NCBI GenBank assembly: GCA_031262995.1
Contig: JAISGR010000027.1
Location: 1-34,273, forward strand
From: Prevotellaceae bacterium
GTDB lineage: Bacteria > Bacteroidota > Bacteroidia > Bacteroidales > Bacteroidaceae
DNA: 34,273 nucleotides
Direction of reading: 5' to 3'
Part shown: piece by piece, positions 8,017-16,757 of the stretch
Position numbering within the stretch: position 1 is the first letter of the stretch
Layout: every line of letters starts with the position of its first letter
The notes under the pieces: model-generated
What the model saw: the letters and a program-made list of their open reading frames with translations, nothing else
The model's database searches: none
Told to the model about the DNA's origin: nothing
Made by a program: the position numbers and the translations under genes

Positions 8017-8024
8017 CAAAAGTA
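8017..8024 (-). promoter_or_regulatory. prmC: Candidate -7 element for prmC-recX
   Basis: The minus strand reads TACTTTTG, fitting TAnnTTTG. A TTG on the minus strand (8043-8045) at 18 bp could be the -33 box, and it overlaps the ribD start codon. The prmC-ribD gap is only 45 bp, so a ribD promoter would have to overlap it or lie inside prmC. Confidence 0.5.
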
Positions 8025-8044
8025 TAAAAAAGGGACTAATCACA

Positions 8045-9103
8045 ATGTGCATGAACGAAGAAAAATACATGTATCGCGCCTTACAGCTGGCACGAAACGG
8101 ATTGTGTAACACCCCCCCTAATCCGATGGTGGGGGCAGTTATTGTACACGAAGGGAAAATTATCGGCGAGGGGTATCACGTGCGGTGCGGCGAAGGACAC
8201 GCCGAGGTGAATGCCATCCGCTCGGTCGGAGACGAATCATTGCTGCGGCGTTCCACACTCTACGTCACGCTGGAGCCGTGTTCGCACCATGGGAAGACAC
8301 CGCCGTGTGCCGACCTGATCATCGCCAAGCAGATACCGCGCATCGTCGTGGGGTGCCAAGACCCGTTTCCCGAAGTGTCCGGACGAGGCATTCGCATGCT
8401 CCGCGAGGCAGGGCGGGAAGTGACGGTAGGTATGCTGGAGAGTGAGTGCCGACACCTCATCCGACGCTTCATCACCTTTCATACGCAGCGCCGTCCGTAC
8501 ATCACGCTGAAATGGGCAGAATCTGCCGACCGCTTTATTGATGTGTGCCGCACCGGCGGTACACCGGTCATACTCTCCACGCCTCAGACTTCCATGCTGG
8601 TGCACAAGATGCGGGCAGCGCATTCGGCAATTCTGGTGGGCACCCGTACGACGCTGCTCGACAATCCGTCGCTGACGGTGCGCCGCTGGCACGGTCGGTC
8701 GCCTGTCCGGCTGGTTTTAGACCGTACACGCTCGCTTCCCGCCGACTTGCACCTGTTCGACGGCAGTGTGCCGACACTGGTCTTTACCGAACAACCGACG
8801 CCGGCGTCTCTGCCGCTACATTTGCCGACGCCGACAGGTGTGGAGTATATTCCGCTGGATTACAGTCGCGACATCCTGCCGCAGTTGATGCAAGTGTTGT
8901 ACCAACGCAAGTTACAATCTCTGCTGGTCGAAGGCGGCAGCACACTGCTGCAATCGTTTATCGACGCAGGGTTGTGGGACGAGGCTGTGATAGAGGAAAG
9001 CCCGATGCGGTTGCAGTCGGGTGTGCCGGCACCGGTCATCAAAGGGTACACGACGTTGGAAACAAGATTCGGGCGTATCTTCCGCTTGGTTACAGCAATT
9101 TGA
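8045..9103 (+). CDS. ribD: Bifunctional riboflavin biosynthesis deaminase/reductase RibD
   Basis: This 352-aa protein carries out two successive steps of riboflavin synthesis: deamination of the diaminohydroxy-phosphoribosylamino-pyrimidine, then reduction of its ribose side chain with NADPH. The N-terminal deaminase domain has the zinc motif GHAEVNA (His52, Glu54) and PCSHHGKTPPCADLI (Cys79-Cys88). The C-terminal reductase starts near RPYITLKWAESADRF and includes AILVGTRTTLLDNPSLTVR and SLLVEGGSTLLQSFIDAGLWDE. A second ATG two codons in (8051) is an equally plausible start. No FMN riboswitch fits in the short upstream gap. The 3' end overlaps the convergent polysaccharide deacetylase gene by 14 bp. 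Confidence 0.95.
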   Translation: MCMNEEKYMYRALQLARNGLCNTPPNPMVGAVIVHEGKIIGEGYHVRCGEGHAEVNAIRSVGDESLLRRSTLYVTLEPCSHHGKTPPCADLIIAKQIPRIVVGCQDPFPEVSGRGIRMLREAGREVTVGMLESECRHLIRRFITFHTQRRPYITLKWAESADRFIDVCRTGGTPVILSTPQTSMLVHKMRAAHSAILVGTRTTLLDNPSLTVRRWHGRSPVRLVLDRTRSLPADLHLFDGSVPTLVFTEQPTPASLPLHLPTPTGVEYIPLDYSRDILPQLMQVLYQRKLQSLLVEGGSTLLQSFIDAGLWDEAVIEESPMRLQSGVPAPVIKGYTTLETRFGRIFRLVTAI

Positions 9104-9704
9104 ATTCGTACCCCTCTTCCTTCAGAAAATCCAAGGCACGCGGCAGGGCATACTGTAGATTCCCCGTATCCCACGACTTTCGGGAGTCGTGGAAGGTGAT
9201 GATGGAGCCGTTGCGTGCATAGCGCATCACATTGGCGAGCACCTGCGGTCCGCGCAGCTTGTTGCTGTAGTCGCGCGTCACCACATCCCACATCACAATG
9301 GTATAGGTGCGTTTCAGCACAAAGTATTGCGCCCACCGCATGTGTCCGTGCGGCGGACGGAAGAGGTTGGTCTTCATCATCTCATTGGCTTTGTCGGCAT
9401 TGTCCAGATAGTCGCCCGACCAATGTTCGAATCCGCGGATATGATTGTAGGTATGGTTGCCGATGCGGTGCCCGCCCTCCTGCACCAATCGGAAGATGTC
9501 CGGGTGTTTGCGGATGTTGTCTCCCACCATAAAGAATGTAGCCTTCACCGCATGTTTATCGAGCAACTCCAGTACCCATGGTGTTACCTCGGGGATGGGA
9601 CCGTCGTCAAAGGTCAGGTAGACTGCCCGTTCGTCGGGATTCATCCGCCAGAGGGCGGTGGGATATAGTTTGCGTACAAACTCGGGGGGCTGCTCAATAA
9701 ACAT
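9090..9704 (-). CDS. Polysaccharide deacetylase (NodB domain)
   Basis: This 204-aa protein is almost entirely a carbohydrate esterase family 4 / NodB domain, which removes acetyl groups from N-acetyl sugars in peptidoglycan or other glycans using a metal ion. Motifs in order: TFDDGPIPE (Asp33, Asp34), the metal-binding GNHTYNH (His84 and His88), FRPPHG (115-120), MWDVVTRDY, and IITFHDS, which holds the general-base His. No signal peptide or membrane anchor is visible, so if it acts outside the cytoplasm its export route is unclear; an N-terminal extension is prevented by the adjacent gene. It lies 36 bp after the DUF2723 gene on the same strand and is probably cotranscribed. Substrate unknown. 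Confidence 0.9.
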   Translation of the reverse strand: MFIEQPPEFVRKLYPTALWRMNPDERAVYLTFDDGPIPEVTPWVLELLDKHAVKATFFMVGDNIRKHPDIFRLVQEGGHRIGNHTYNHIRGFEHWSGDYLDNADKANEMMKTNLFRPPHGHMRWAQYFVLKRTYTIVMWDVVTRDYSNKLRGPQVLANVMRYARNGSIITFHDSRKSWDTGNLQYALPRALDFLKEEGYEFKLL

Positions 9705-9740
9705 ATATATAATGGTGTAGTGCTTGCATCCTTCATCGAA

Positions 9741-12700
9741 TCATTGCATGGAGGCACGCATTGCCTGGGCACGCTCCAGACACATCTGGTAAAGTTCATC
9801 GAACTTGCCGTCGTAGAGCGATTCCTGCTTGGAGTGGTAGGTATGCATCTGCTTCACAACGTCGTTGAGCATCGGCAGGTAGTAGCCGATGAGGTTCTGC
9901 CAGGCGTCCAGAAAGCGGTTGTCATCCAAGCTGAGATACCACGTGATGTACTCTACCGCCATGTCTGCCACTGCCGTGGCGATGCGGTCGGCGCTGTCGA
10001 GGTCGTTCAGCTTGTAGTACGATTCCGACATCTCCATGGCTCCGTTTTGGATGTGATAGGGTACGTTTATCGCCGGAATCATCTTCTCTGCGTAGTCGAG
10101 CACGGCTTTTGCCTTGTCCGGCTTGTTCTCCTTGAGCAACTGACCGGCAAGCTGGGCAAAGATGCGTCGGTGCGAATAGCACATGCGCATCACATTCTCG
10201 TCCAGGTAGATGCCGGGCTTGTCGATGCCGCCAAACTTGAACTTGTGCATCAGGTTGTCGTACATCTTGTCGGTGTCGATGAGGAAATCGTTCCGTGAGT
10301 TCTGTTTGATGTCGAACGGAGTGAAGCGATAGGCAAGTCCCTCTTGGATGAAGTGGTTCTGCATGCCCAGGTAATTCTCCGATCCTACGCTGATAGCCAT
10401 GTAGATGGGGCGTTCCCAGTTGGCTTCGGCGAGCATCTCGAGCATCATCAGTTCGCTCTTGTAGAGCGCCGGTTTCCCTTTCAGGGAGATGTGCATGTAG
10501 TCGGGGATGCTGTCGCCCGGTATCATCATGCCGCTGCGGCGTACCGCCTCCTTGTCTACCTTGATGACAATGCTGTCGGTCGGTATGACTTGCAGGTCTT
10601 TATGCTTGCCGCGCACCCAATACTTCAGGATGTTCTTCAGCTCGTACGGATTCTCTCCCCACTCTTTCTCGATATTAGTCAGCACTTCGGGGTTGCCGTC
10701 GAGGTTTTGCTTGCGGGCATTGGCGTAGATTTCGTCTATTTGCTTCTTGTAGCCCGGCTTCACTTGCACGTAGTCGTTGGTTCCTTCTACGTATTCCATG
10801 CGATCCCACGAGATGGGCAGCGAGGGCGAATCGTAAGCGGGACGCTTCATCTGGTCGATGTACCAGTCGGTCTGCAGGTAGCTCAGGTTGCAGGTACGGG
10901 CATCGGTGCGGAAGCCTTCGGTCTCCTGATTGTACCACAAGGGGAAGGTGTCGTTGTCGCCGTTGGTATAGATGATGGGGTTCCCCGTTTCGGGCAGCGA
11001 CATGAGGTAGTTCTGTCCGAAGTCGCGGCAGACGTAGCGTCCGCTGCGGTCGTGGTCGTCCCATGTCTGCCCGACCATTTGGAGGGGTACCAGCAGACAA
11101 GCCACGGTGGCAAGGATAGCTGCCGGCAGCTCTTTCATCTTGACATAATGTCTGAGCAGCTGCACCACTCCTGCCACGCCCATGCCTATCCAGATGGCAA
11201 AGGCATAGAACGAGCCGGCATAGGCGTAATCGCGTTCGCGCGGCTGGTTGGGGGTCTGGTTGAGGTAGAACACAATGGCAAGTCCGGTCATGAAGAAGAG
11301 GAAGAATACCACCCAGAATTGCTTGGCTCCGATCTGGTCTTCATAGTGAATCTGCTCGTAACCGATGCGGCGGACGCCCGAACGGGTGCGGAAGATTTGC
11401 CACAAGAGTCCTATCACGCCCAGCAACAGGGGCAATCCGTAGAACACGTTGTGTCCCTTGTTCTCTTTCAACAGGGTTGGCAGCAGGGTCTGGTCGCCCA
11501 CCAACCGGTTGTCGATAAAGGAGATGCCGGTAATCCAGTTGCCCTTGTCCGCTTCGCCGTTGCCTTGCAGGTCGTTCTGCCGTCCGACAAAGTTCCACAT
11601 GAAGTAGCGCCAGTACATCCAGTTGACCTGATACTGAAAGAAGAATTTGATGTTCTCCCATTGTGTGGGCATATTGACGGTGACCATACTGCCGCAGTCG
11701 TCGAAAGGAACGTCGTACCCCTTCATGTTTGTCCAGAGGCGGTATTCGTCGGCATACTTCGAGTCGTACATACGGGGGAAGAACATGTTCTGCGCGTAGG
11801 TGTATTCGATCCGTCCGGGTATCTCGATGTAGCTGTCCTTTTCGTCGGGAGTGGCTTTCTCCTTGCGGATATATTTGGTGCCTTCGCTACCGATGCGGTA
11901 CCGGCAATAGCCGTCTTCTACGTCGAGTGCAATCTTCGACGAGAATGCCTGCCCGTAGAAGAGCGGACGGGTTCCGTACTGCTCGCGTCCGAGGTATTCG
12001 CCCAGGGTGAAGATGTCTTCGGGAGAGTTCTGATCCATGGGCGTGTTGGCTGCCGAGCGAATCATGATGAGCGCATAAGAGGAGTAGCCCATCACAATCA
12101 GCATGGTGCAGAGCAAGCCGGTGTTCAGCGTACGTGCCGACACGCGCAGGCTCTCCTTGATGGCTGCCTGCGTTTTCGGGCGGAGGTAGAAGAGCAGTGC
12201 GGCGATCACGATGATGCCTGTCACCACCGATGCGACGCCGTGTCCGTAGAACGGGATGCCCAGCATGGCGATGGTAACGACAAACGAGAGCGCCATGCGC
12301 CCTTTGCTTTTCTCCGCATAACTTTCGTACACACCCCACACGAGTGCGGCTGCCAGCAGCACGACATAGACCACCACGCCGGTATTGAACGGCATGCCCA
12401 TCCCGTTGACAAACAGCAGTTCGAACCAGCCGCCTATCTTCACGATGCCCGGCACAACGCCGTAGAGCACAACCGCCACCAATACGGCTGAACCCAGCAG
12501 TGCCAGCAGCGAGCCTTTGGCATTGGCGTGGGGCACCTTCTTGTAGTAGTACACCAGCACGATGGCAGGCAGACAGAGCAGGTTGAGCAGGTGCACGCCG
12601 ATGCTCAAGCCGGTGAGGTAGGCTATCAGGATGAGCCAGCGGTCGGAGTGCGGCTCGTCTGCCACATCCTCCCATTTCAGTATCAGCCAGAACACAACCG

Positions 12701-13163
12701 CCGTAAAGAGAGAGGAGAAGGCGTAAACCTCGCTCTCCACCGCGCTGAACCAGAACGTATCGCTAAAGGTATAAACCAGTGCGCCGACGGCTCCGCTGCC
12801 CAGCACGGTGATGATCTGTCCGGCAGTGATGTGCTGCTCGTCCGCAAACACCAGCTTACGTACCAGGTGGGTGATGCTCCAGAAGAGAAACAGGATACAG
12901 GCACCGCTCATCAGGGCGCTCATGTAGTTCACCATCTTTGCCACGGTGGTTGCGTCGGCGGCAAACTGCGTGAAGAAGTTTGCCATCAACATGAAAAACG
13001 GAGCGCCGGGCGGATGTCCGACTTCCAGCTTGTAACCGGTTGTGGTGAACTCCGGGCAGTCCCAGAAACTGGCGGTGGGTTCGATGGTGAGACAATAAAC
13101 CGTGGCTGCAATCAGGAATACGATCCAGCCGGTGAGATTGTTGAGGGTTCTGTACTGTTTCAT
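9741..13163 (-). CDS. DUF2723 multi-pass membrane protein (O-mannosyltransferase-like) with C-terminal soluble region
   Basis: This 1140-aa protein begins with a hydrophobic segment (LTGWIVFLIAATVYCLTI) followed by SFWDCPEF and GHPPGAPFFMLMANFF, the conserved start of the DUF2723 family. About a dozen membrane spans fill residues 10-360, and more lie around 555-700. The acidic Asp-Cys-Pro-Glu segment after the first span recalls GT-C glycosyltransferases such as protein O-mannosyltransferases, so transfer of sugar from a lipid carrier outside the inner membrane is a reasonable inference. The last ~180 residues are helical and TPR-like (ESYYKLNDLDSADRIATAVA). Length is typical for Bacteroidales. 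A polysaccharide deacetylase follows in the same direction. Exact function unknown. Confidence 0.85.
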   Translation of the reverse strand: MKQYRTLNNLTGWIVFLIAATVYCLTIEPTASFWDCPEFTTTGYKLEVGHPPGAPFFMLMANFFTQFAADATTVAKMVNYMSALMSGACILFLFWSITHLVRKLVFADEQHITAGQIITVLGSGAVGALVYTFSDTFWFSAVESEVYAFSSLFTAVVFWLILKWEDVADEPHSDRWLILIAYLTGLSIGVHLLNLLCLPAIVLVYYYKKVPHANAKGSLLALLGSAVLVAVVLYGVVPGIVKIGGWFELLFVNGMGMPFNTGVVVYVVLLAAALVWGVYESYAEKSKGRMALSFVVTIAMLGIPFYGHGVASVVTGIIVIAALLFYLRPKTQAAIKESLRVSARTLNTGLLCTMLIVMGYSSYALIMIRSAANTPMDQNSPEDIFTLGEYLGREQYGTRPLFYGQAFSSKIALDVEDGYCRYRIGSEGTKYIRKEKATPDEKDSYIEIPGRIEYTYAQNMFFPRMYDSKYADEYRLWTNMKGYDVPFDDCGSMVTVNMPTQWENIKFFFQYQVNWMYWRYFMWNFVGRQNDLQGNGEADKGNWITGISFIDNRLVGDQTLLPTLLKENKGHNVFYGLPLLLGVIGLLWQIFRTRSGVRRIGYEQIHYEDQIGAKQFWVVFFLFFMTGLAIVFYLNQTPNQPRERDYAYAGSFYAFAIWIGMGVAGVVQLLRHYVKMKELPAAILATVACLLVPLQMVGQTWDDHDRSGRYVCRDFGQNYLMSLPETGNPIIYTNGDNDTFPLWYNQETEGFRTDARTCNLSYLQTDWYIDQMKRPAYDSPSLPISWDRMEYVEGTNDYVQVKPGYKKQIDEIYANARKQNLDGNPEVLTNIEKEWGENPYELKNILKYWVRGKHKDLQVIPTDSIVIKVDKEAVRRSGMMIPGDSIPDYMHISLKGKPALYKSELMMLEMLAEANWERPIYMAISVGSENYLGMQNHFIQEGLAYRFTPFDIKQNSRNDFLIDTDKMYDNLMHKFKFGGIDKPGIYLDENVMRMCYSHRRIFAQLAGQLLKENKPDKAKAVLDYAEKMIPAINVPYHIQNGAMEMSESYYKLNDLDSADRIATAVADMAVEYITWYLSLDDNRFLDAWQNLIGYYLPMLNDVVKQMHTYHSKQESLYDGKFDELYQMCLERAQAMRASMQ

Positions 13164-13255
13164 TCGGATGAAAATACGTGAGATTTGATGTTTATTACGG
13201 ACTGACTCAGCCCTGTAAATGCAGCCAATTATATCATAATCACCGCAATTGGGCG

Positions 13256-13263
13256 CAAATATA
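13256..13263 (-). promoter_or_regulatory. Candidate -7 element for the DUF2723 gene
   Basis: The minus strand reads TATATTTG, matching TAnnTTTG, 92 bp before the start codon. The -33 box is not clear. The 751-bp gap 13164-13914 otherwise holds the 22-bp repeat array, a short inverted repeat (TGCCCG/CGGGCA arms, 13328-13344) and the promoter of the V4R gene. Small ORFs inside it have no recognisable protein features. Confidence 0.35.
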
Positions 13264-13555
13264 AGTATTATAAATGAATATCTCTTATCGCCTCCTGCTT
13301 CTTTGTATTATTTACCTCATCCGCAATTGCCCGCCCGACGGGCAGTCGCCGCAGCTGTGCCGCCCCATGCCACCCATTCGGTCTGTTTTTCGACGAGCGA
13401 ACATGTCCCGGTTGCCTCGTCCGTTGCGACGGGTTTGCCCGCAGTTACCGATTGCGGATGCCACAGCCTGTTAATCTTTTTCTGAATCTGCTTGCGACAA
13501 GCCATCGTTGTTCACGGAGATGCCCTACAATGCCTTCAGGAGGGGGTGAAGTAAA

Positions 13556-13643
13556 GTATACGACTGTACGCGGTAAAGTATACGACCAGACAGGCTCAGG
13601 TATACGACCGGACAAGGTCAGGTATACGACCTTGCCGTGCCTC
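13556..13643. repeat. Four-unit 22-bp tandem repeat (GTATACGAC family)
   Basis: The 9-mer GTATACGAC recurs at 13556, 13578, 13600 and 13622, exactly 22 bp apart, with the following 13 bp diverged. The third unit contains GACC-ggacaa-GGTC arms. The array is bracketed by a 7-bp inverted repeat, CAGGAGG at 13537-13543 and CCTCCTG at 13643-13649. It lies between divergently transcribed genes, unlike the arrays at 20.1-20.5 kb, and its palindromic character is weaker. Confidence 0.8.
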
Positions 13644-13829
13644 CTCCTGTCAATGCCCTGTTGTCCTTCAGGTATTGTCAGTATAATTCATCTTACCAAG
13701 TCCTGTCGGGCACCGGATGCCACCCTGTCAAAGTAACGATACGGTAGTGGCGTAGCTCTTCCTCAACCCGCAGCTTAGGTAGCGTCCACCTTATTTCTTA
13801 TATTTAGTTGTTTTTAGTAATCAGGTATA

Positions 13830-13859
13830 TTGTATAATTAAGTTCGAGTTGTATCTTTG
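13830..13859 (+). promoter_or_regulatory. Promoter of the V4R-histidine kinase operon
   Basis: TTG at 13830-13832 and TATCTTTG at 13852-13859 are separated by 19 bp. The start codon of the V4R gene is at 13915, giving a leader of about 45-50 nt. The surrounding DNA is clearly A+T-rich. Confidence 0.65.
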
Positions 13860-13914
13860 CCACGCCTTTAACCACTTGCTGATAATAACTAATTTTATTT
13901 ATAACTAAGAGTTT

Positions 13915-14427
13915 ATGGATGGATATAATTTCTCATGGGACCAACTGGGCGATATTCAATTAGGACGTCCGAACCTGGGTCCACACACCACTGTTGCCGT
14001 ATACCGGCTGATGCAATACACCATGCGTGCCGTGCTGGAGAAGGAATACGGCGACGAACGTACCCGCGAGCTGCTGGTGCTGGCAGGCAAAGTGGCAGGT
14101 ACCGAGTTCTGCAAGAACATGCTCGATGTCTCATTGCCCCTCAATCAATTCATCGCACAGCTGCACGACCGGCTCATCGACTTGTCGGTAGGCATTCTGC
14201 GCGTTGAAGAGTCGGATGCCGAGAATCTGGTCTTTCTGGTAACGGTCTCCGAAGACCTGGACTGCTCGGGCTTGCCCCTCAAGGGCGTGACCGTGTGCGA
14301 CTACGACGAAGGCTTCATCGAAGGCATCTTCGAAGTCTATACCGGCAAGGTGTTTCGCGTCAAGGAGGTTGATTGCTGGACGACGGGCGAACGCACCTGC
14401 CGATTCTCCATCAAACCCAAAGAGTAA
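13915..14427 (+). CDS. V4R-domain sensor protein
   Basis: This 170-aa soluble protein matches the V4R (4-vinyl reductase-like) domain family, small-molecule-binding modules related to the fold of heme-NO sensors. Characteristic features are a helical N-terminal half with AGKVAGTEFCKNML, and the C-terminal GVTVCDYDEGFIEGIFEVYTG followed by EVDCWTTGERTCRFSI. Cys128, Cys154 and Cys162 are the conserved cysteines, suggesting ligand or metal binding. No DNA-binding or output domain is present. The histidine kinase gene begins 20 bp later, so the protein is most likely the detached sensory partner of that kinase (inference). The ligand is unknown. Confidence 0.8.
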   Translation: MDGYNFSWDQLGDIQLGRPNLGPHTTVAVYRLMQYTMRAVLEKEYGDERTRELLVLAGKVAGTEFCKNMLDVSLPLNQFIAQLHDRLIDLSVGILRVEESDAENLVFLVTVSEDLDCSGLPLKGVTVCDYDEGFIEGIFEVYTGKVFRVKEVDCWTTGERTCRFSIKPKE

Positions 14428-14447
14428 CCACCAATCTTCCGGAGTAA

Positions 14448-15566
14448 ATGACCGAAAAAGAGCACGCCATTGCCGGACAACTCATCCAAATCGTCAACCG
14501 GATCATAGAAGGCAGACCGCATTTCCCGCTCGAAGTTGACGGTTTGGAGGGTATCGAAGACGATACGTTCCGAACGCTCTCCCTGCAAACCATCGAAATG
14601 GGACGGGAATATCAGGAGGCTTACAACTTCCTGATGGAGCTTGCTGCGGGTAAGCTGTACACCGAATCGCCGCGACACAATAACATGGTGAGTCCCTTCA
14701 AGCAACTCCACTCGGAGCTGCGCTACCTCACGTGGCAGATCAAGGAGATTGCCAACGGCGACTACGACCAGCATGTCACCTTCTCGGGTGACTTCTCCGA
14801 AGCCATCAACAAGATGATTCTGGCGCTGCGCGAACGCAAGGTGCTGGAAGAACGGCTCAACGAGTCCAACAAGACCAAAGATAAACTCTTCTCCATCATA
14901 GCACACGACCTGAAGAACCCGTTCAACTCACTGCTCGGCTTTGTACAGATATTGCAACAGGAGGTGGAGAAGGAGCAGCCCGACATCGCCCTGGTGCGCG
15001 AGTTTATCCATGTGCTCGACGACTCCATCTCGAAAGCCTACGACCTGCTGATCAATCTGCTGGACTGGTCGCGCCTGCAACGCAACCGCATCACCATCAC
15101 CCCGGTGGACAGCAACCTGAACGAGATTGTGACTTATGCCATCCGCGTCGGTTCCACCACTGCCGTCGAAAAGAATATTGCCGTCAACTACCTCACCCCG
15201 GGCAATTACCCCGCAGTGACCGACGGCGCCATCATCAACGTCATCCTGCGCAACCTGCTGGGTAATGCCGTCAAGTTCACCCCCAACGACGGACACATCG
15301 ACGTCTCTGTCCACCGCACCGACACCCGTTACGAAATCTCCGTCAAAGACAGCGGCATCGGCATCCGACCCGAAGACCTCTCCAAGCTGTTTCGTGCGGA
15401 TGTGACGCACACCACAGCCGGCACCAACAACGAAGCCGGCACCGGACTGGGACTGATGCTTTGCAAGGAGTTTGCCCACAAACTGGGCGGAGAGATATGG
15501 GTAGAGAGCACCTACGGGGAAGGGAGCAAGTTCACCTTCACGATACCCGCATCGCCTGCTTCATAA
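14448..15566 (+). CDS. Soluble sensor histidine kinase
   Basis: This 372-aa kinase has no membrane span. Residues 1-130 form a helical input region ending in a HAMP-like segment (LTWQIKEIANGDYDQHVTFSG). The dimerisation helix holds the phospho-accepting His153 in FSIIAHDLKNPFNSLLGF. The HATPase domain shows the N box RNLLGNAVKFT (Asn273), G1 box DSGIGI (301-306) and G2 box GTGLGLMLCKEF (331-342). It is therefore catalytically complete. It follows the V4R gene after 20 bp, with a GGAG sequence just before its ATG. No response regulator is encoded nearby, so its partner must be elsewhere. The input domain resembles no PAS or GAF domain I can see. Confidence 0.92.
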   Translation: MTEKEHAIAGQLIQIVNRIIEGRPHFPLEVDGLEGIEDDTFRTLSLQTIEMGREYQEAYNFLMELAAGKLYTESPRHNNMVSPFKQLHSELRYLTWQIKEIANGDYDQHVTFSGDFSEAINKMILALRERKVLEERLNESNKTKDKLFSIIAHDLKNPFNSLLGFVQILQQEVEKEQPDIALVREFIHVLDDSISKAYDLLINLLDWSRLQRNRITITPVDSNLNEIVTYAIRVGSTTAVEKNIAVNYLTPGNYPAVTDGAIINVILRNLLGNAVKFTPNDGHIDVSVHRTDTRYEISVKDSGIGIRPEDLSKLFRADVTHTTAGTNNEAGTGLGLMLCKEFAHKLGGEIWVESTYGEGSKFTFTIPASPAS

Positions 15567-15601
15567 AAAAAGGAGACCCTCCCTCACGGGACAGTCTCCT
15601 T
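15564..15601 (-). terminator. Rho-independent terminator of mdh
   Basis: An 8-bp stem (AAGGAGAC at 15570-15577 with GTCTCCTT at 15594-15601), with further CCC/GGG pairing in the loop, is followed on the minus strand by a run of seven T. It lies 43 bp past the mdh stop codon. On the plus strand the same hairpin lacks a T-run but could still help to end the histidine kinase transcript. Confidence 0.8.
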
Positions 15602-15644
15602 GGTATGAGCAAATCTCATAAATGATAGTGTATTTATCTTCGTT

Positions 15645-16586
15645 TTAGAGTGCACCCACTTGTTTGAGTGCATCATTGGTGTTGCGCACGGCTTCGGCGC
15701 TTGCCTTGAACTTGGCTTGCTCGTCGGCATTCAGCTTGATGTCGACAATCTTCTCGATGCCGTTCTTGCCCAGGATCACCGGTACGCCGATGCAGATGTC
15801 GGATACGCCATATTCGCCTTCCAGATATACCGAGCAGGGAATCATCTTCTGCTGATTGTGCAGGATGGCTTCGGCTACGAAAGCGCCTGCCGCACCCGGT
15901 GCATACCAAGCCGAAGTGCCCAGCATCTTGGTCAGTGTGGCGCCGCCTACCATGGTGTCGGCTACGACTTTATCCAACTGCTCTTCGCTCAGGAGCGTGC
16001 TTACCGGCTGTCCTTTGTAGGTAGCCAGCCGTGCCAGCGGAATCATTGTGGTGTCGCCGTGTCCGCCGATAACGATGCCTTCCACTTCGTTGGCGTTGCA
16101 GCCCAAGGCTTGCGACAGGTAATATTTGAAGCGTGAGCTGTCCAGTAATCCGCCCATACCGATGATGCGGTTGCGGGGAATGCCCAATGCCTTTACCGAC
16201 AGATAAGTCATTGTGTCCATCGGGTTGGCGATAACGACCAAAACAGCATTGGGAGAATATTTCAAGATGTTTTCTGCAACACCTTTGACGATACCGGCGT
16301 TAACGCCTACCAGTTCTTCGCGCGACATGCCCGGTTTGCGGGGCACACCCGAAGTGATGACAACCACGTCCGAACCTGCCGTCTTCGCGTAGTCATTGGT
16401 GCAACCCGTAACCACTGTATCAAACCCCAGCAGTTGTGCCGTCTGCATCATATCTATTGCTTTACCTTCGGAAACGCCTTCTTTTACATCCAGCATTACT
16501 ACTTCGTCGGCCACTTCATTATAAGCCAACACATTGGCACATGTAGCACCTACGTTACCTGCACCCACTACGGTTACTTTTGACAT
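15645..16586 (-). CDS. mdh: Malate dehydrogenase
   Basis: This 313-aa cytoplasmic enzyme interconverts malate and oxaloacetate with NAD(H); in Bacteroides it serves the reductive branch leading to fumarate and succinate. It is of the LDH-like MDH type. The nucleotide-binding VVGAGNVGATCANVLA is at residues 5-20, with Asp near 34 in VVMLDVKEG marking NAD preference. The substrate loop carries Arg residues in GVPRKPGMSREEL, and the catalytic His lies in VIGGHGDTTMIPL. Length is typical. The gene stands alone with its own terminator and a -7 element upstream (16642-16649). It is convergent with the histidine kinase gene. Confidence 0.96.
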   Translation of the reverse strand: MSKVTVVGAGNVGATCANVLAYNEVADEVVMLDVKEGVSEGKAIDMMQTAQLLGFDTVVTGCTNDYAKTAGSDVVVITSGVPRKPGMSREELVGVNAGIVKGVAENILKYSPNAVLVVIANPMDTMTYLSVKALGIPRNRIIGMGGLLDSSRFKYYLSQALGCNANEVEGIVIGGHGDTTMIPLARLATYKGQPVSTLLSEEQLDKVVADTMVGGATLTKMLGTSAWYAPGAAGAFVAEAILHNQQKMIPCSVYLEGEYGVSDICIGVPVILGKNGIEKIVDIKLNADEQAKFKASAEAVRNTNDALKQVGAL

Positions 16587-16641
16587 AATCTTTAAGTTTT
16601 TGTTATACCTGTTTTATCTATCCCTTATTATTAAGGTGGCG

Positions 16642-16649
16642 CAAAAGTA
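16642..16649 (-). promoter_or_regulatory. mdh: Candidate -7 element for mdh
   Basis: The minus strand reads TACTTTTG, matching TAnnTTTG, 55 bp before the mdh start codon. No convincing -33 box is visible at 19-20 bp. Confidence 0.45.
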
Positions 16650-16745
16650 CAACGTCTGCCTTCATTAAAGAAAATTTTCCATAATAATTTTAGTTAAAGA
16701 ACTTTTAGAACAGAACTACTTTTCAAGGATTTAACGATTAAACAC

Positions 16746-16753
16746 TATTTTTG
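16746..16753 (+). promoter_or_regulatory. Candidate -7 element immediately before a start codon
   Basis: TATTTTTG fits TAnnTTTG but ends only 4 bp before the ATG at 16758. If used, transcription would begin at or just inside the start codon, implying a leaderless message. The -33 region is weak, so the real promoter may lie further upstream. Confidence 0.35.
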
Positions 16754-16757
16754 CGGC

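Noticed and set aside
10344-12491. Long plus-strand ORF (715 codons) opposite the DUF2723 gene
   Set aside because: It lies wholly antisense to a well-supported membrane protein gene, and its predicted product is low-complexity and His/Val-rich, as expected for a G+C-rich shadow frame.
13249-13736. Small plus-strand ORFs in the 751-bp gap before the V4R gene
   Set aside because: No convincing promoter, family resemblance or hydrophobic pattern; one runs through the 22-bp repeat array.
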